From the NCBI RefSeq assembly GCF_000013605.1, contig NC_007908.1, forward strand, positions 2,418,001 to 2,482,000: DNA of 64,000 nt. The letters run 5' to 3'. Positions within the stretch are counted from its first letter, which is position 1; each line of letters opens with the position of its first letter. A program made the position numbers and the translations under genes. Source of the DNA: Rhodoferax ferrireducens T118 (GTDB taxonomy: Bacteria; Pseudomonadota; Gammaproteobacteria; Burkholderiales; Burkholderiaceae_C). The notes below the pieces were generated by a model that saw nothing but the letters and a program-made list of their open reading frames with translations, was not told where the DNA came from and did no database searches. Below, one piece after another: positions 47,776 to 55,777 of this stretch.

Positions 47776-47937
47776 CTAGGCGTTCATAGGGTGTTGGCGA
47801 GAGGTGTGGCCCGACTTCGGGCCGTAGTCCAGCACGCTGTCAATGATGGCCGCACGCCGGGTGACGGGGTCGGACACCACGTGTGTGACGGTGAAGGTCT
47901 CGGGATCAAAGAAGGATTGGATACAGGGTTCTTGCAT
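47776..47937 (-). pseudogene. N-terminal fragment of an MBL-fold (persulfide-dioxygenase-like) gene
   Basis: 53 codons from ATG 47937: MQEPCIQSFFDPETFTVTHV, then DPVTRRAAIIDSVLDYGPKS and a stop after HTSRQHPMNA. The first 45 residues match MBL-fold hydrolases that usually run about 290 aa; the metal-binding HxHxDH and everything after it are missing, replaced directly by tauE. It is a truncated remnant that now supplies the tauE leader. A promoter is therefore likely upstream of 47937. Confidence 0.7.
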
Positions 47938-48073
47938 GGCGTGTACCTGACCGGGAAGGTTAGCAGAAATGAACCAAACGGCTCTATGTGCGCCGTGCCT
48001 GGCGCATCATCGGTGACTCCAGTGCCGACGAATTTCTCGCTCGCCTGACACCAACAAAGCAAGGAAATTGAAT

Positions 48074-48889
48074 ATGCTGACACTGAATCTGGGTTCCCTC
48101 CCTGTGCCGATAGCCCTGTTGCTGCTGGCAGTCGCTCTGCTTGTTGCCGCGGGAGTGGGCCGCTTGGTGGGGCGCGACCAGCAAATTGGCATTGGCAATG
48201 TCCTGGGCGACATGTTGTGGGCCGCACTGCTGGTCGCACGCATCGCATTCGTTGCGGCCTGGTTTGATCTGTACCGGAAGGCGCCGTGGTCGATGCTCGA
48301 CATCCGCGACGGCGGCTTCACCCTCTGGGCCGGCTTGCTGGCGGCATTAGGGGTGGCAATCTGGCGCGGCTGGCGCCGTCCGGCACTGCGCAAACCGCTG
48401 ATCTGGGGGGTAGCGGCGGGGGTGTTGGCCTGGGGCGGGATGTTTGGCGCCATTCAGACGATGAACAATGCGGCCCTGCCTCAGGTAGCGTTGACAACAC
48501 TCGCGGGCGATTCGGCAGACCTCGCTGCGTTGGCGGCGGGCAAACCCATGGTCGTCAATTTGTGGGCCACCTGGTGTCCCCCCTGCCGGCGGGAAATGCC
48601 GGTGCTCGCCGCCGCGCAGAAACAGGAAACCGGGGTGAGCTTTGTCTTTGTCAACCAGGGCGAGGAGGGGTCGACGGCCCAGCGCTACCTCAATAGTGAG
48701 AAATTGGACCTCGCCAATGTCCTGCTCGATCCTGGCGCCCGTCTGGGTCGCGAAGTCGGCTCAGGGTCGTTGCCAACCACTCTTTTCTACGACACCAACG
48801 GACGGCTGGTCGATACCCATCTGGGTCAGTTGTCGGCCGCCTCGCTGGCCAGTAAGTTAAGCAAAATTCGTACGCCCCAAAAACCTTGA
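48074..48889 (+). CDS. Membrane-anchored TlpA-like thioredoxin
   Basis: 271 aa. The N-terminal 130 residues hold about four hydrophobic helices (ALLLLAVALLVAAGVGRLVG, DMLWAALLVARIAFVAAWF, FTLWAGLLAALGVAI, LIWGVAAGVLAWGGMFGAI). A thioredoxin domain follows with the active-site WCPPC near residue 170 and a cis-Pro LPTTLFYD near 235. Expected to reduce disulfides in the periplasm, as TlpA does in cytochrome c maturation. AAGGA precedes the ATG at 48074. It diverges from the MBL relic and tauE. Confidence 0.85.
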   Translation: MLTLNLGSLPVPIALLLLAVALLVAAGVGRLVGRDQQIGIGNVLGDMLWAALLVARIAFVAAWFDLYRKAPWSMLDIRDGGFTLWAGLLAALGVAIWRGWRRPALRKPLIWGVAAGVLAWGGMFGAIQTMNNAALPQVALTTLAGDSADLAALAAGKPMVVNLWATWCPPCRREMPVLAAAQKQETGVSFVFVNQGEEGSTAQRYLNSEKLDLANVLLDPGARLGREVGSGSLPTTLFYDTNGRLVDTHLGQLSAASLASKLSKIRTPQKP

Positions 48890-48965
48890 ACCCCTGAGTA
48901 CATCGAATGCTCGATGGGCTAACCCGAAGCAGCGTCATTCCCCAAGCCAAGGCCACCAGCGATCA

Positions 48966-49895
48966 TCAAATATCCGCCAGCAAAGGGTAGGGCGGTGGCG
49001 ACAGCAGCAGCAACGGGCCCTCGGGTCGAATGGCATGCACGCCACCGGCCGCAAAGGCGGTGATCTGCATCGACACAATGGCATCACAGCCACCGGTGGG
49101 CGCGGCCGCCGCTTGCACCACCATGCCGCAGGGCTGGCTGGCGTCATCCGGCGCAAACAGCTCGTCGCCCGCGTTGAGCGCTGACTCTGAATGCGCCAGA
49201 TAAGCGCGGCGCTTGAGGGTGCCCCTGAACTGGCTGCGCGCCACCACTTCCTGCCCCGGATAGCAGCCTTTTTTGAAGCTGACACCGCCGACCGACTCGT
49301 AATTGAGCATTTGCGGCACAAAGGCTTCCACCACCGTCTGGGTAATGGTGGCAATGCCGCCGCGCACTTCACTCCAGGCCCATTGTTCTGCCGTCATCAC
49401 GGCGGCCGTTGGGGCCGGCGCGCCCACTGGTGCAACCCATAAGGCGCGCGCAGTACCGTCGGCGGGATACAGATTGACCAAAGATATGGGACCAAAATCG
49501 GTCTTGGCCCAGGCGCTACCTTCGTAGCCCGCTATGGTTTCAATAGTGTTTTGCAAGGCAGTGCCGGCCAGCCCATAGACAGCAAAGTCGGCTGTCGCAT
49601 CGCTCAATTTGGCTTTGGCCCGCAGCACAAACATCGACATCCGCTTCAGTGTGGCGGCCAGAATGTCACGGCTGCACACCAGCAGGATGTCGGTCGGGCT
49701 GCGCTTGAAGCCGATGAAGCTGGCTTGCATCCGCCCCTTGGCGGAGCAAAAAGCGGCCAGTCGCGCTTCAGACAGGCCGAGCAGTGAAAAATCCTGCGTC
49801 AGCTGACCATGCAAAAATTTGGCGGCGTCCTCGCCCTCGACCCGGATCACGCCCAGGTGGGTCAGCTTTGCGGCGCCATTGAGTTGAATATTCAT
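48966..49895 (-). CDS. ygfZ: Folate-dependent protein YgfZ (tRNA modification / Fe-S repair)
   Basis: 309-aa member of the GcvT-related YgfZ family that uses tetrahydrofolate in maintenance of Fe-S enzymes such as MiaB. The diagnostic KGCYPGQEVVAR motif with its conserved Cys lies near residue 215. Translation begins at the ATG at 49895 (MNIQLNGAAKL); in-frame codons upstream lie in the divergent mltG gene and are rejected. Confidence 0.93.
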   Translation of the reverse strand: MNIQLNGAAKLTHLGVIRVEGEDAAKFLHGQLTQDFSLLGLSEARLAAFCSAKGRMQASFIGFKRSPTDILLVCSRDILAATLKRMSMFVLRAKAKLSDATADFAVYGLAGTALQNTIETIAGYEGSAWAKTDFGPISLVNLYPADGTARALWVAPVGAPAPTAAVMTAEQWAWSEVRGGIATITQTVVEAFVPQMLNYESVGGVSFKKGCYPGQEVVARSQFRGTLKRRAYLAHSESALNAGDELFAPDDASQPCGMVVQAAAAPTGGCDAIVSMQITAFAAGGVHAIRPEGPLLLLSPPPYPLLADI

Positions 49896-49941
49896 GGGTG
49901 AATTATCATCCGCACTCAATTCGCTGGAGGGCTGTAAGGCT

Positions 49942-50928
49942 GTGCGTCGTCTATTTATGTTTTTAGTTATCGTCGCGGCCCTCGGTGGCGGCGGTGCACT
50001 GTGGTGGCTGAACCAAGGTTTGGCCACGAGCGCCAATACGGTGGACCTGGCCATAGAGCCTGGCACCTTACCCCGTGATGTGGCACAGGCAGTGGTCGAT
50101 GCCGGCGTCCAGGTTAATCCGCTGCTGCTGTATGGCTGGTTTCGCTTCTCTGGCGAGGCCCGCCAGATCAAGGCCGGCAGCTATGAAATTGAACGCGGTG
50201 TGACGCCGCGCAGATTGTTGCGCAAGCTGGTGCGCGGTGACGAAGCCTTGCGGGCCGTGACTCTGGTGGAAGGCTGGACCTTTGTCCAAGTCCGCGCAGC
50301 ACTCTTAAAAGCAGAGCAGCTTAAGCCCACTACACGGGGGCTGGAGCCTGATTTGATCATGAAGTCGCTGGGTCGGCCGGGCCTCCACCCGGAAGGCCGA
50401 TTCTTCCCCGACACCTACACTTATGCCAAAGGCAGCAGCGATTTGGCGCTACTCAAGCGCGCGCTGCGGGCCATGGACAAACGACTCGATGCCGCCTGGG
50501 CGCAGCGGGCACCGGATACACCGTTGACAACCCCCGAGCAGGCGCTGACTCTGGCCAGCATCATCGAGAAAGAAACCGGCCGCCCCAGTGATCGCCCGAT
50601 GATTGCGGCCGTGTTTAGCAACCGTTTGCGCATCGGCATGATGTTGCAGACCGACCCCACGGTGATTTACGGTTTGGGCAACAGGTTTGACGGCAACTTG
50701 CGCCGCAGTGACTTGCAGACCGATACACCGTGGAATACCTATACCCGCACCGGTTTGCCACCGACCCCGATTGCCATGCCGGGCAAGTCGGCCCTGCTGG
50801 CTGCGGTGCAACCGGCGCCGTCCAAAGCTCTGTATTTTGTGGCACGCGGCGACGGCAGCAGCGAGTTCAGCGCTGACCTTGAAGCGCACAATCGTGCGGT
50901 TAACAAATACCAGCGCGGGCAGCAATAA
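49942..50928 (+). CDS. mltG: Endolytic transglycosylase MltG
   Basis: 328-aa inner-membrane lytic transglycosylase that cuts nascent peptidoglycan and helps set glycan length. An N-terminal hydrophobic anchor (FMFLVIVAALGGGGALWWL) precedes a LysM-like region (about 35-90) and the YceG fold with the catalytic Glu in SIIEKETGR and DPTVIYGL downstream. GTG 49942 is taken as start (GGAGGG upstream), which avoids overlap with divergent ygfZ; an ATG at 49894 overlaps it. A dispersed-repeat copy (50304-50360) is translated as RGLEPDLI between the N-domain and catalytic region. tmk starts 3 bp downstream. Confidence 0.93.
   Translation: MRRLFMFLVIVAALGGGGALWWLNQGLATSANTVDLAIEPGTLPRDVAQAVVDAGVQVNPLLLYGWFRFSGEARQIKAGSYEIERGVTPRRLLRKLVRGDEALRAVTLVEGWTFVQVRAALLKAEQLKPTTRGLEPDLIMKSLGRPGLHPEGRFFPDTYTYAKGSSDLALLKRALRAMDKRLDAAWAQRAPDTPLTTPEQALTLASIIEKETGRPSDRPMIAAVFSNRLRIGMMLQTDPTVIYGLGNRFDGNLRRSDLQTDTPWNTYTRTGLPPTPIAMPGKSALLAAVQPAPSKALYFVARGDGSSEFSADLEAHNRAVNKYQRGQQ
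50304..50360 (-). repeat. Dispersed repeat, in-frame copy in mltG
   Basis: AGCAGAGCAGCTTAAGCCCA, then ACGGGGGCTGGAGCCTGATT, in the inverted orientation. It is translated as EQLKPTTRGLEPDLI, sharing GLEPD with the tmk copy in the same frame. Confidence 0.75.
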
Positions 50929-50931
50929 GAC

Positions 50932-51579
50932 ATGACAACAGAGGGAATTTTCATCAGTTTCGAAGGCATTGATGGCGCGGGCAAGTCCACGCACATTGAC
51001 GCCCTGGCGCAGGCGTTCCGGGCCCAGGGCCGGGCGGTGACGCTGACACGTGAGCCCGGCGGCACGCCCTTGGCCGAAAAGCTCCGTGTGCTGGTGTTGA
51101 ACGACGCCATGGATGCCATGACCGAGGCCCTGCTGGTGTTTGCCGCCCGGCGCGATCATCTGCAACAACTGATTGAGCCGGCGCTGGCCCGCGGTGATGT
51201 CGTGTTATGCGACCGCTTTACCGATGCGACCTTTGCTTACCAAGGTGCCGGGCGCGGTTTTGATTTAAAAATACTCTCATTTTTAGAGCGCACTGTGCAG
51301 TCAATACAAGGGCTAGAGCCTGATTTCATCAGAAACCCGGATTTGACGGTGTGGTTTGATTTGGCCGCTGCCATTGCGGCGCAGCGTTTGGCAGGTGCAC
51401 GCAGCCCGGACAAATTTGAGGCCCAACCGGTCGAATTTTTCCGGCGTGTGTCTGATGGCTACCTGAATCGCATGACGGCTTGCCCCAGCCGCTTTGCCCG
51501 CATTGAGGCCAACCAGACGCGCGAGGCGGTCTGGCAAGACGTGTTGCACGCGGTTCAAGCCAGAGGCTGGCTGACATGA
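50932..51579 (+). CDS. tmk: Thymidylate kinase
   Basis: 215-aa essential kinase that phosphorylates dTMP. P-loop [11 protein letters not shown] at the start, the DR(Y/F)-type motif [17 protein letters not shown] near residue 85, and [14 protein letters not shown] near 40 are intact. A repeat copy (51262-51330) supplies the sequence [17 protein letters not shown] in the loop between GAGRG and the conserved PDLTVWFDL, making this segment about nine residues longer than in E. coli. Starts 3 bp after mltG and overlaps holB (ATGA). Confidence 0.95.
   Translation: MTTEGIFISFEGIDGAGKSTHIDALAQAFRAQGRAVTLTREPGGTPLAEKLRVLVLNDAMDAMTEALLVFAARRDHLQQLIEPALARGDVVLCDRFTDATFAYQGAGRGFDLKILSFLERTVQSIQGLEPDFIRNPDLTVWFDLAAAIAAQRLAGARSPDKFEAQPVEFFRRVSDGYLNRMTACPSRFARIEANQTREAVWQDVLHAVQARGWLT
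51262..51330 (-). repeat. Dispersed repeat, in-frame copy in tmk
   Basis: AAAATACTCTCATTTTTAGA at the left, then AATACAAGGGCTAGAGCCTG with ATTTCATC, in the inverted orientation. Translated in tmk as a segment ending QGLEPDFI, same frame as in mltG. Confidence 0.75.
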
Positions 51580-52586
51580 GCACCACCACAGTGGCGCCAT
51601 GGATTGCCGCGCAAACTCAAACGCTGCTGGCGCAAAACGGCCACGCCTGGTTATTGCTGGGCCCCTCCGGACTCGGCCAGTACCGCCTGGCACTGGCTCT
51701 GGTGTGCGCCTGGTTGTGTGAACAGCCGACAGAGCAGGGCGCTTGTGGCGTTTGCGGCAGTTGCCACGCGATCGAGGTGCGCACCCATGCTGACTTGTGC
51801 GTGTTGATGCCTGAGACCGTGGCACTGGAACTGGGCTGGCCCTTGAGCGAAAAAGCGCAAGGCGAGATTGATGCCAAAACACGCAAGCCGAGCAAGGAAA
51901 TCCGGGTCGACGCCATGCGCGACGCGGTGGAGTTTTCGCAGCGCACCAGCGCCCGCGGTCGGGGCAAGGCGGTGCTGGTGTTTCCGGCCGAACGCATGAA
52001 CCACGTGACTGCCAATGCGCTGCTCAAGACCCTGGAAGAGCCACCGGGCGACGTGAAGTTTGTGTTGGCCAGCGATGCCGCCCACCAGTTGCTGCCCACG
52101 ATTCGCAGTCGCTGCCTGGCGCACACCATGGTTTGGCCTGCGCTTGATACCTCGCTGGCGTGGTTGCAGCAGCAAGGCCTGGACGGGCGCCAAGCGGCTG
52201 TGATGCTGCGCGCCTGCGGTGGCCGACCGGACGACGCCCTGTTGTTGGCACAAGCTGGCCCCTCCGGGCCGACGCCCGCCAGCTGGGTCAAGCTGCCCAA
52301 CGCGATGGCGCGCGGTGACGTGGGCGGACTCAAGGACTGGACCCCAACGCAAGCCGTCGATGCCTTGCAGAAGCTCTGTCATGACCTGCTGGCCGTCAAA
52401 ACTGGTGCCACGCCCCGGTTTTTTGATGCCCTTGACTTGCCCGCCGGCAGTTCCCTGGCCACCTTGACGGCTTGGGGCAAGGCGCTGGCAGCTGCCGTGC
52501 GCACGGTGGAGCACCCGTTTAACAGCGGTTTGATGCTGGAAGCATTGGTGAGTCAGGCGCAAAATGCCATCAATGCAAAGAACTAG
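51576..52586 (+). CDS. holB: DNA polymerase III delta prime subunit
   Basis: 336-aa clamp-loader subunit. The degenerate P-loop [18 protein letters not shown] near residue 25, the zinc-site Cys cluster ([17 protein letters not shown]) near 55, and [20 protein letters not shown] with the SRC motif (IRSRCL) are all present. As in other delta-prime proteins the P-loop Lys is replaced (here Gln), so it does not hydrolyse ATP but stabilises the clamp loader. Starts by ATGA overlap with tmk. Confidence 0.95.
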   Translation: MSTTTVAPWIAAQTQTLLAQNGHAWLLLGPSGLGQYRLALALVCAWLCEQPTEQGACGVCGSCHAIEVRTHADLCVLMPETVALELGWPLSEKAQGEIDAKTRKPSKEIRVDAMRDAVEFSQRTSARGRGKAVLVFPAERMNHVTANALLKTLEEPPGDVKFVLASDAAHQLLPTIRSRCLAHTMVWPALDTSLAWLQQQGLDGRQAAVMLRACGGRPDDALLLAQAGPSGPTPASWVKLPNAMARGDVGGLKDWTPTQAVDALQKLCHDLLAVKTGATPRFFDALDLPAGSSLATLTAWGKALAAAVRTVEHPFNSGLMLEALVSQAQNAINAKN

Positions 52587-52595
52587 CGAAAGCCC

Positions 52596-52958
52596 ATGAG
52601 TAACTCAACGCCAGTCACCCCACGACCGAGTGTCATTCAGTTGGCCATCAAGGAAAAGTCGGCGCTCTACGCGGCCTATATCCCTTTGTTTACCGAGGGT
52701 GGCATCTTTATTCCGACAGCGCGCGAGTATGAGTTGGGCGACGATGTTTATGTGTTGCTGTCGCTGCCGGAGGATCCGCAGCGTTACCCGATTGCGGGCA
52801 AAGTGGCTTGGGTGACGCCGCCCAGGGCGGCCAACAACCGTACGCAGGGGGTTGGCATTTTGTTTCCCAAGGACGAAAAATCGCGCTTACTCAAGCTCAA
52901 AATTGAAGAAATTCTGGGTGGCCATCTGGCCTCTGATCGGCCCACCCAAACGATTTGA
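52596..52958 (+). CDS. pilZ: PilZ-domain protein (type IV pilus assembly)
   Basis: 120-aa protein with a PilZ fold (AYIPLFTEGGIFIPTAREYE, YPIAGKVAWVTPP, GVGILFP). The RxxxR and (D/N)xSxxG residues that bind cyclic di-GMP are absent, as in the canonical type IV pilus PilZ of Pseudomonas and Xanthomonas. It lies in the conserved tmk-holB-pilZ-tatD cluster, 9 bp after holB. Likely needed for pilus assembly rather than sensing. Confidence 0.9.
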   Translation: MSNSTPVTPRPSVIQLAIKEKSALYAAYIPLFTEGGIFIPTAREYELGDDVYVLLSLPEDPQRYPIAGKVAWVTPPRAANNRTQGVGILFPKDEKSRLLKLKIEEILGGHLASDRPTQTI

Positions 52959-53047
52959 ACTGCCGCTTTGCGCCACAACACAGCGTTGGGAACGGCTTTT
53001 CGGCACTGCCGGTCTGACAAACCGCCCGTTGCCTTTGATTGATACCT

Positions 53048-53842
53048 ATGTTTACCGATTCCCACTGCCATCTCAATTTTCCTGAACTCCTCTCCCAACT
53101 GCCGGCCATCCGGCAAGCCATGAGCGAGGCCCGGGTGGATCGCGCTTTGTGCATCAGCACCACGCTGGAGGAGTTTGGCACTGTGCATGCGCTGGCCACC
53201 CAATATGACAATTTTTGGGCCACGGTTGGTGTCCATCCCGACAGTGAAGACGTCCAGGAACCCAGCCTGCAGGATCTGCTCAGCCGCGGCCAGTTGCCGC
53301 GCGTGGTCGGGGTCGGTGAAACCGGGCTTGACTATTACCGTCTGGGCGGGCGCAGCGTGGCCGACATGGCGTGGCAACGCGAGCGCTTTCGCACCCACAT
53401 CCACGCCGCCCGGCAGTTGGCCAAACCACTGGTGATTCATACCCGAAGCGCATCCGACGACACCCTGGGCATACTTCGAGAAGAAGGTGAAAACGGCACT
53501 TTGGGCAGCGCCGGGGGTGTCTTTCATTGTTTTACCGAAACGCTTGACGTGGCGCGGGCGGCGCTGGACTTGGGTTTCTACATTTCTTTTTCCGGCATCC
53601 TGACTTTCAAAAACGCCCAGGACCTGCGCGATGTCGCCGCCTTTGTGCCGTCGGACCGTCTGCTGATCGAAACCGACAGTCCCTATCTGGCGCCAGTGCC
53701 TTACCGTGGCAAAACCAACAATCCGTCGCTGGTGCCGTTTGTGGCGGCGCAGTTGGCTGAGACCCGACACCGCCCGGTGGAACACATCGCGGAGATCACC
53801 AGTCGCAATTTCGAGACGCTGTTCAAAGGGGTTTTGTTGTGA
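53048..53842 (+). CDS. tatD: TatD family metal-dependent hydrolase
   Basis: 264-aa TIM-barrel nuclease-like hydrolase. Metal ligands are seen in FTDSHCHLNF (start), GVGETGLDYYR near residue 92, VIHTRSA near 130, HCFTET near 160, and ETDSPYLAPVPYRGK near 205. TatD proteins have 3'-5' exonuclease activity in repair and RNA quality control. The ATG at 53048 is chosen because the family starts here; a TTG at 53039 is rejected. Confidence 0.93.
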   Translation: MFTDSHCHLNFPELLSQLPAIRQAMSEARVDRALCISTTLEEFGTVHALATQYDNFWATVGVHPDSEDVQEPSLQDLLSRGQLPRVVGVGETGLDYYRLGGRSVADMAWQRERFRTHIHAARQLAKPLVIHTRSASDDTLGILREEGENGTLGSAGGVFHCFTETLDVARAALDLGFYISFSGILTFKNAQDLRDVAAFVPSDRLLIETDSPYLAPVPYRGKTNNPSLVPFVAAQLAETRHRPVEHIAEITSRNFETLFKGVLL

Positions 53843-53864
53843 ATCCCGGGCAAGGAGTAAGTTG

Positions 53865-54521
53865 ATGTTTAACTTTAAATATATTTTTTATCTTATTGTT
53901 TTATATAGTTATTCTTTCTGTCATGCAGGTTCATATGACGATTTTTTCACGGCCATCAAACACAACGATACCCACACGGTCATTGGTCTGTTAAACCGGG
54001 GCTTTGATGCCAATACGCTCAATCCTGCGGGTGAACATGGTTTGCTGCTGGCCATACGGGAACCATCACTCGAGGTGGCGACGGTCCTGATCAACTGGCC
54101 TAAAACCAAGGTCGAGACGCGCAACCGCCAGGACGAAAGTCCGCTCATGCTGGCGGCCATCAACGGCTTGACGGAGATCTGCCAGCAGCTCATCAGCAAG
54201 GGTGCGGACGTCAACAAGCCAGGCTGGACGCCGCTGCATTACGCGGCCACCCATGGGCATCTGGCGGTGATGAACCTGCTGTTGGAAAACTATGCCTATA
54301 TTGATGCAGTTTCACCCAACGGCAGCACGCCGCTGATGATGGCAGCCAGCTATGGCACGCCGATGGCCGTCAAGCTGCTGCTAGAAGCCGGCGCAGACCC
54401 CATGCTCAGGAATGACCTGGGGCTGTCCGCGATTGACTTTGCCCAGCGCGCCAACCGTGCGGAGTCCGCCGAGATTATTTCCGCCTTTGTGCGGGCTCGC
54501 CAGCCGAAAGAAAAATGGTAG
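53865..54521 (+). CDS. Exported ankyrin-repeat protein
   Basis: 218 aa. A signal peptide (YIFYLIVLYSYSFCHAG) precedes five to six ankyrin repeats (for example DESPLMLAAINGLTEICQQL, WTPLHYAATHGHLAVMNLLL, STPLMMAASYGTPMAVKLLL). It is exported, probably to the periplasm, and may bind a partner protein. AAGGAG precedes the ATG at 53865. The first 70 bp of the gene is unusually AT-rich. An ankyrin gene after tatD is conserved in Burkholderiales, as part of the mltG-tmk-holB-pilZ-tatD run. Confidence 0.87.
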   Translation: MFNFKYIFYLIVLYSYSFCHAGSYDDFFTAIKHNDTHTVIGLLNRGFDANTLNPAGEHGLLLAIREPSLEVATVLINWPKTKVETRNRQDESPLMLAAINGLTEICQQLISKGADVNKPGWTPLHYAATHGHLAVMNLLLENYAYIDAVSPNGSTPLMMAASYGTPMAVKLLLEAGADPMLRNDLGLSAIDFAQRANRAESAEIISAFVRARQPKEKW

Positions 54522-54610
54522 CTTGGTCTGAATCGTACTTGATACGATGTATATTATGTTAAGTTACATTGCTACGGTTAGACTGTCAGCTTTGCCACTC
54601 ACCATCCGGC

Positions 54611-54651
54611 GAAGTAAAAGTGTCACACTAATTGAAGTAAATGTGTCACAT
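54611..54651. repeat. 18-bp direct repeats at the left edge of the KfrA/recombinase module
   Basis: GAAGTAAAAGTGTCACAC (54611-54628) and GAAGTAAATGTGTCACAT (54634-54651), two mismatches, spacer TAATT. Tandem 18-mers of this kind are often protein-binding sites at the ends of transposable elements. They lie 24 bp from the kfrA-like stop. An ATCGTA/TACGAT inverted repeat (54532-54548) precedes them. Confidence 0.6.
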
Positions 54652-54675
54652 CAACCGTTTTGCGGCCTTCTTGGC

Positions 54676-55653
54676 TTAACCGACTTTGGATTTCACCCTT
54701 TTCTTGGGCTTCACGATTGCCTGTTCCCTTTGGGTTGCCTCGGTCAGTAATAGACTCATCTTGTCCAACGCCTCACCGTTAGAGATCCGCTGATCATCCA
54801 TTAGTCTTCGAAGTTCATTGGCACGTTCATGTGTTATCAGCAAGGCTTGGTGTTCAGACCGCAGCTCAATTTCCGCATCCCGCAATCTCTGAGCTAGGAT
54901 TTGCGTGTCCTCTTGAATCTTCTTGGCGACGGCGTCCGCACATTGCTCCGCTTCGTTCAACTTCGACTTCAGCCGTTTGGCTTCTTGCCTCTCCCTGTCA
55001 AGCTCTGTCATCAGTCGGCGCTCTGTGCTGGTAGCGTGCTCTTGTAGCCGCCGTCGCTCGTCGGCATGGCGGTTGGCTTCTTCCTCGTTGCGGCGTTGGT
55101 CCAACATACGCTGTCTGTCCGAGTCCGACAATTTGAGCTGCAGCGCGTCCACTTCGCCATCGCGGCGAATCGACATGACATGTACCTGTTCCAAGCGTGA
55201 CGTCAGATCGACGATCTGGCCACGAGCAACTTGCAATGCTTCGTCTATGGCACCTTGTCGTTCCTTGAGTAGTTGCTCTCGGCTCGCTAAGTCTGCATCC
55301 CGAAACTCCAGGGAAGCACGTTCGCGTGCTAATGCTTGCTGTGCCAGTATGAGACCTTGCTCGGCGACTTCCTGTGCTGAACGAAGAGCGCTGTCCCATA
55401 GTTTGACCACTGCCTGGTGCACGGGCGCCGGTAACTCAGCCCCAGTCGAGTCCTTCTTGCCGTCGCTCACGCCCAGGCGTGGGCCCAAGGTTGCAAACCA
55501 GGACTCCAGCATCGGGCTGACGGTGTTGGGCGAGCCGCGACCGATCTTTTGCCGCACTCGCTCAATGGTCGGCCGCAGGCCCTCCGCGATCAGCGCATCG
55601 GCTGCGGTCCACACATCCTCCTGCTGCACACCCCTCGTACTTTTCGATTGCAT
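54676..55653 (-). CDS. KfrA-like DNA-binding coiled-coil protein
   Basis: 325 aa. N-terminal DNA-binding domain (about 8-60: EDVWTAADALIAEGLRPTIE, RVRQKIGRGSPNTVSPMLES) of the KfrA_N family, then about 230 residues of heptad-rich coiled coil (AQQALARERASLEFRDADLA ... EANRHADERRRLQEHAT) and a Lys-rich tail. KfrA is an autoregulating, bundling plasmid protein linked to active partition; chromosomal relatives lie in mobile elements. It diverges from a tyrosine recombinase gene with palindromes in the shared intergenic region, which are probably its operators. Confidence 0.88.
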   Translation of the reverse strand: MQSKSTRGVQQEDVWTAADALIAEGLRPTIERVRQKIGRGSPNTVSPMLESWFATLGPRLGVSDGKKDSTGAELPAPVHQAVVKLWDSALRSAQEVAEQGLILAQQALARERASLEFRDADLASREQLLKERQGAIDEALQVARGQIVDLTSRLEQVHVMSIRRDGEVDALQLKLSDSDRQRMLDQRRNEEEANRHADERRRLQEHATSTERRLMTELDRERQEAKRLKSKLNEAEQCADAVAKKIQEDTQILAQRLRDAEIELRSEHQALLITHERANELRRLMDDQRISNGEALDKMSLLLTEATQREQAIVKPKKRVKSKVG

Positions 55654-55681
55654 CGCCCTGCTCCACTGGTTATATTTACCA

Positions 55682-55746
55682 ACGATAAGAGATTGTTATC
55701 GTGACCTATAATGAAAACGCGTAATACATCATACATACTATGTATG
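55682..55746. promoter_or_regulatory. Two palindromes in the kfrA-recombinase intergenic region
   Basis: ACGATAA (55682-55688) and TTATCGT (55696-55702) form a 7-bp perfect inverted repeat with a 7-bp spacer. CATACATA/TATGTATG (55730-55746) is an 8-bp perfect inverted repeat with a 1-bp centre. A TATAAT (55707-55712) between them could serve the recombinase. KfrA proteins typically bind such palindromes in their own promoter. Confidence 0.55.
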
Positions 55747-55777
55747 AAATTAGTTGATTATCCACCTTGACCCGAAC

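Noticed and set aside
48900..48916. CATCGA/TCGATG hairpin after the TlpA-like gene
   Set aside because: No T-run follows and the stem is only 6 bp, so it is not called as a terminator.
49523..49556. Repeat copy inside ygfZ (GTAGCCCGCTATGG)
   Set aside because: Too short; the encoded IAGYEGSAW could be ordinary YgfZ sequence.
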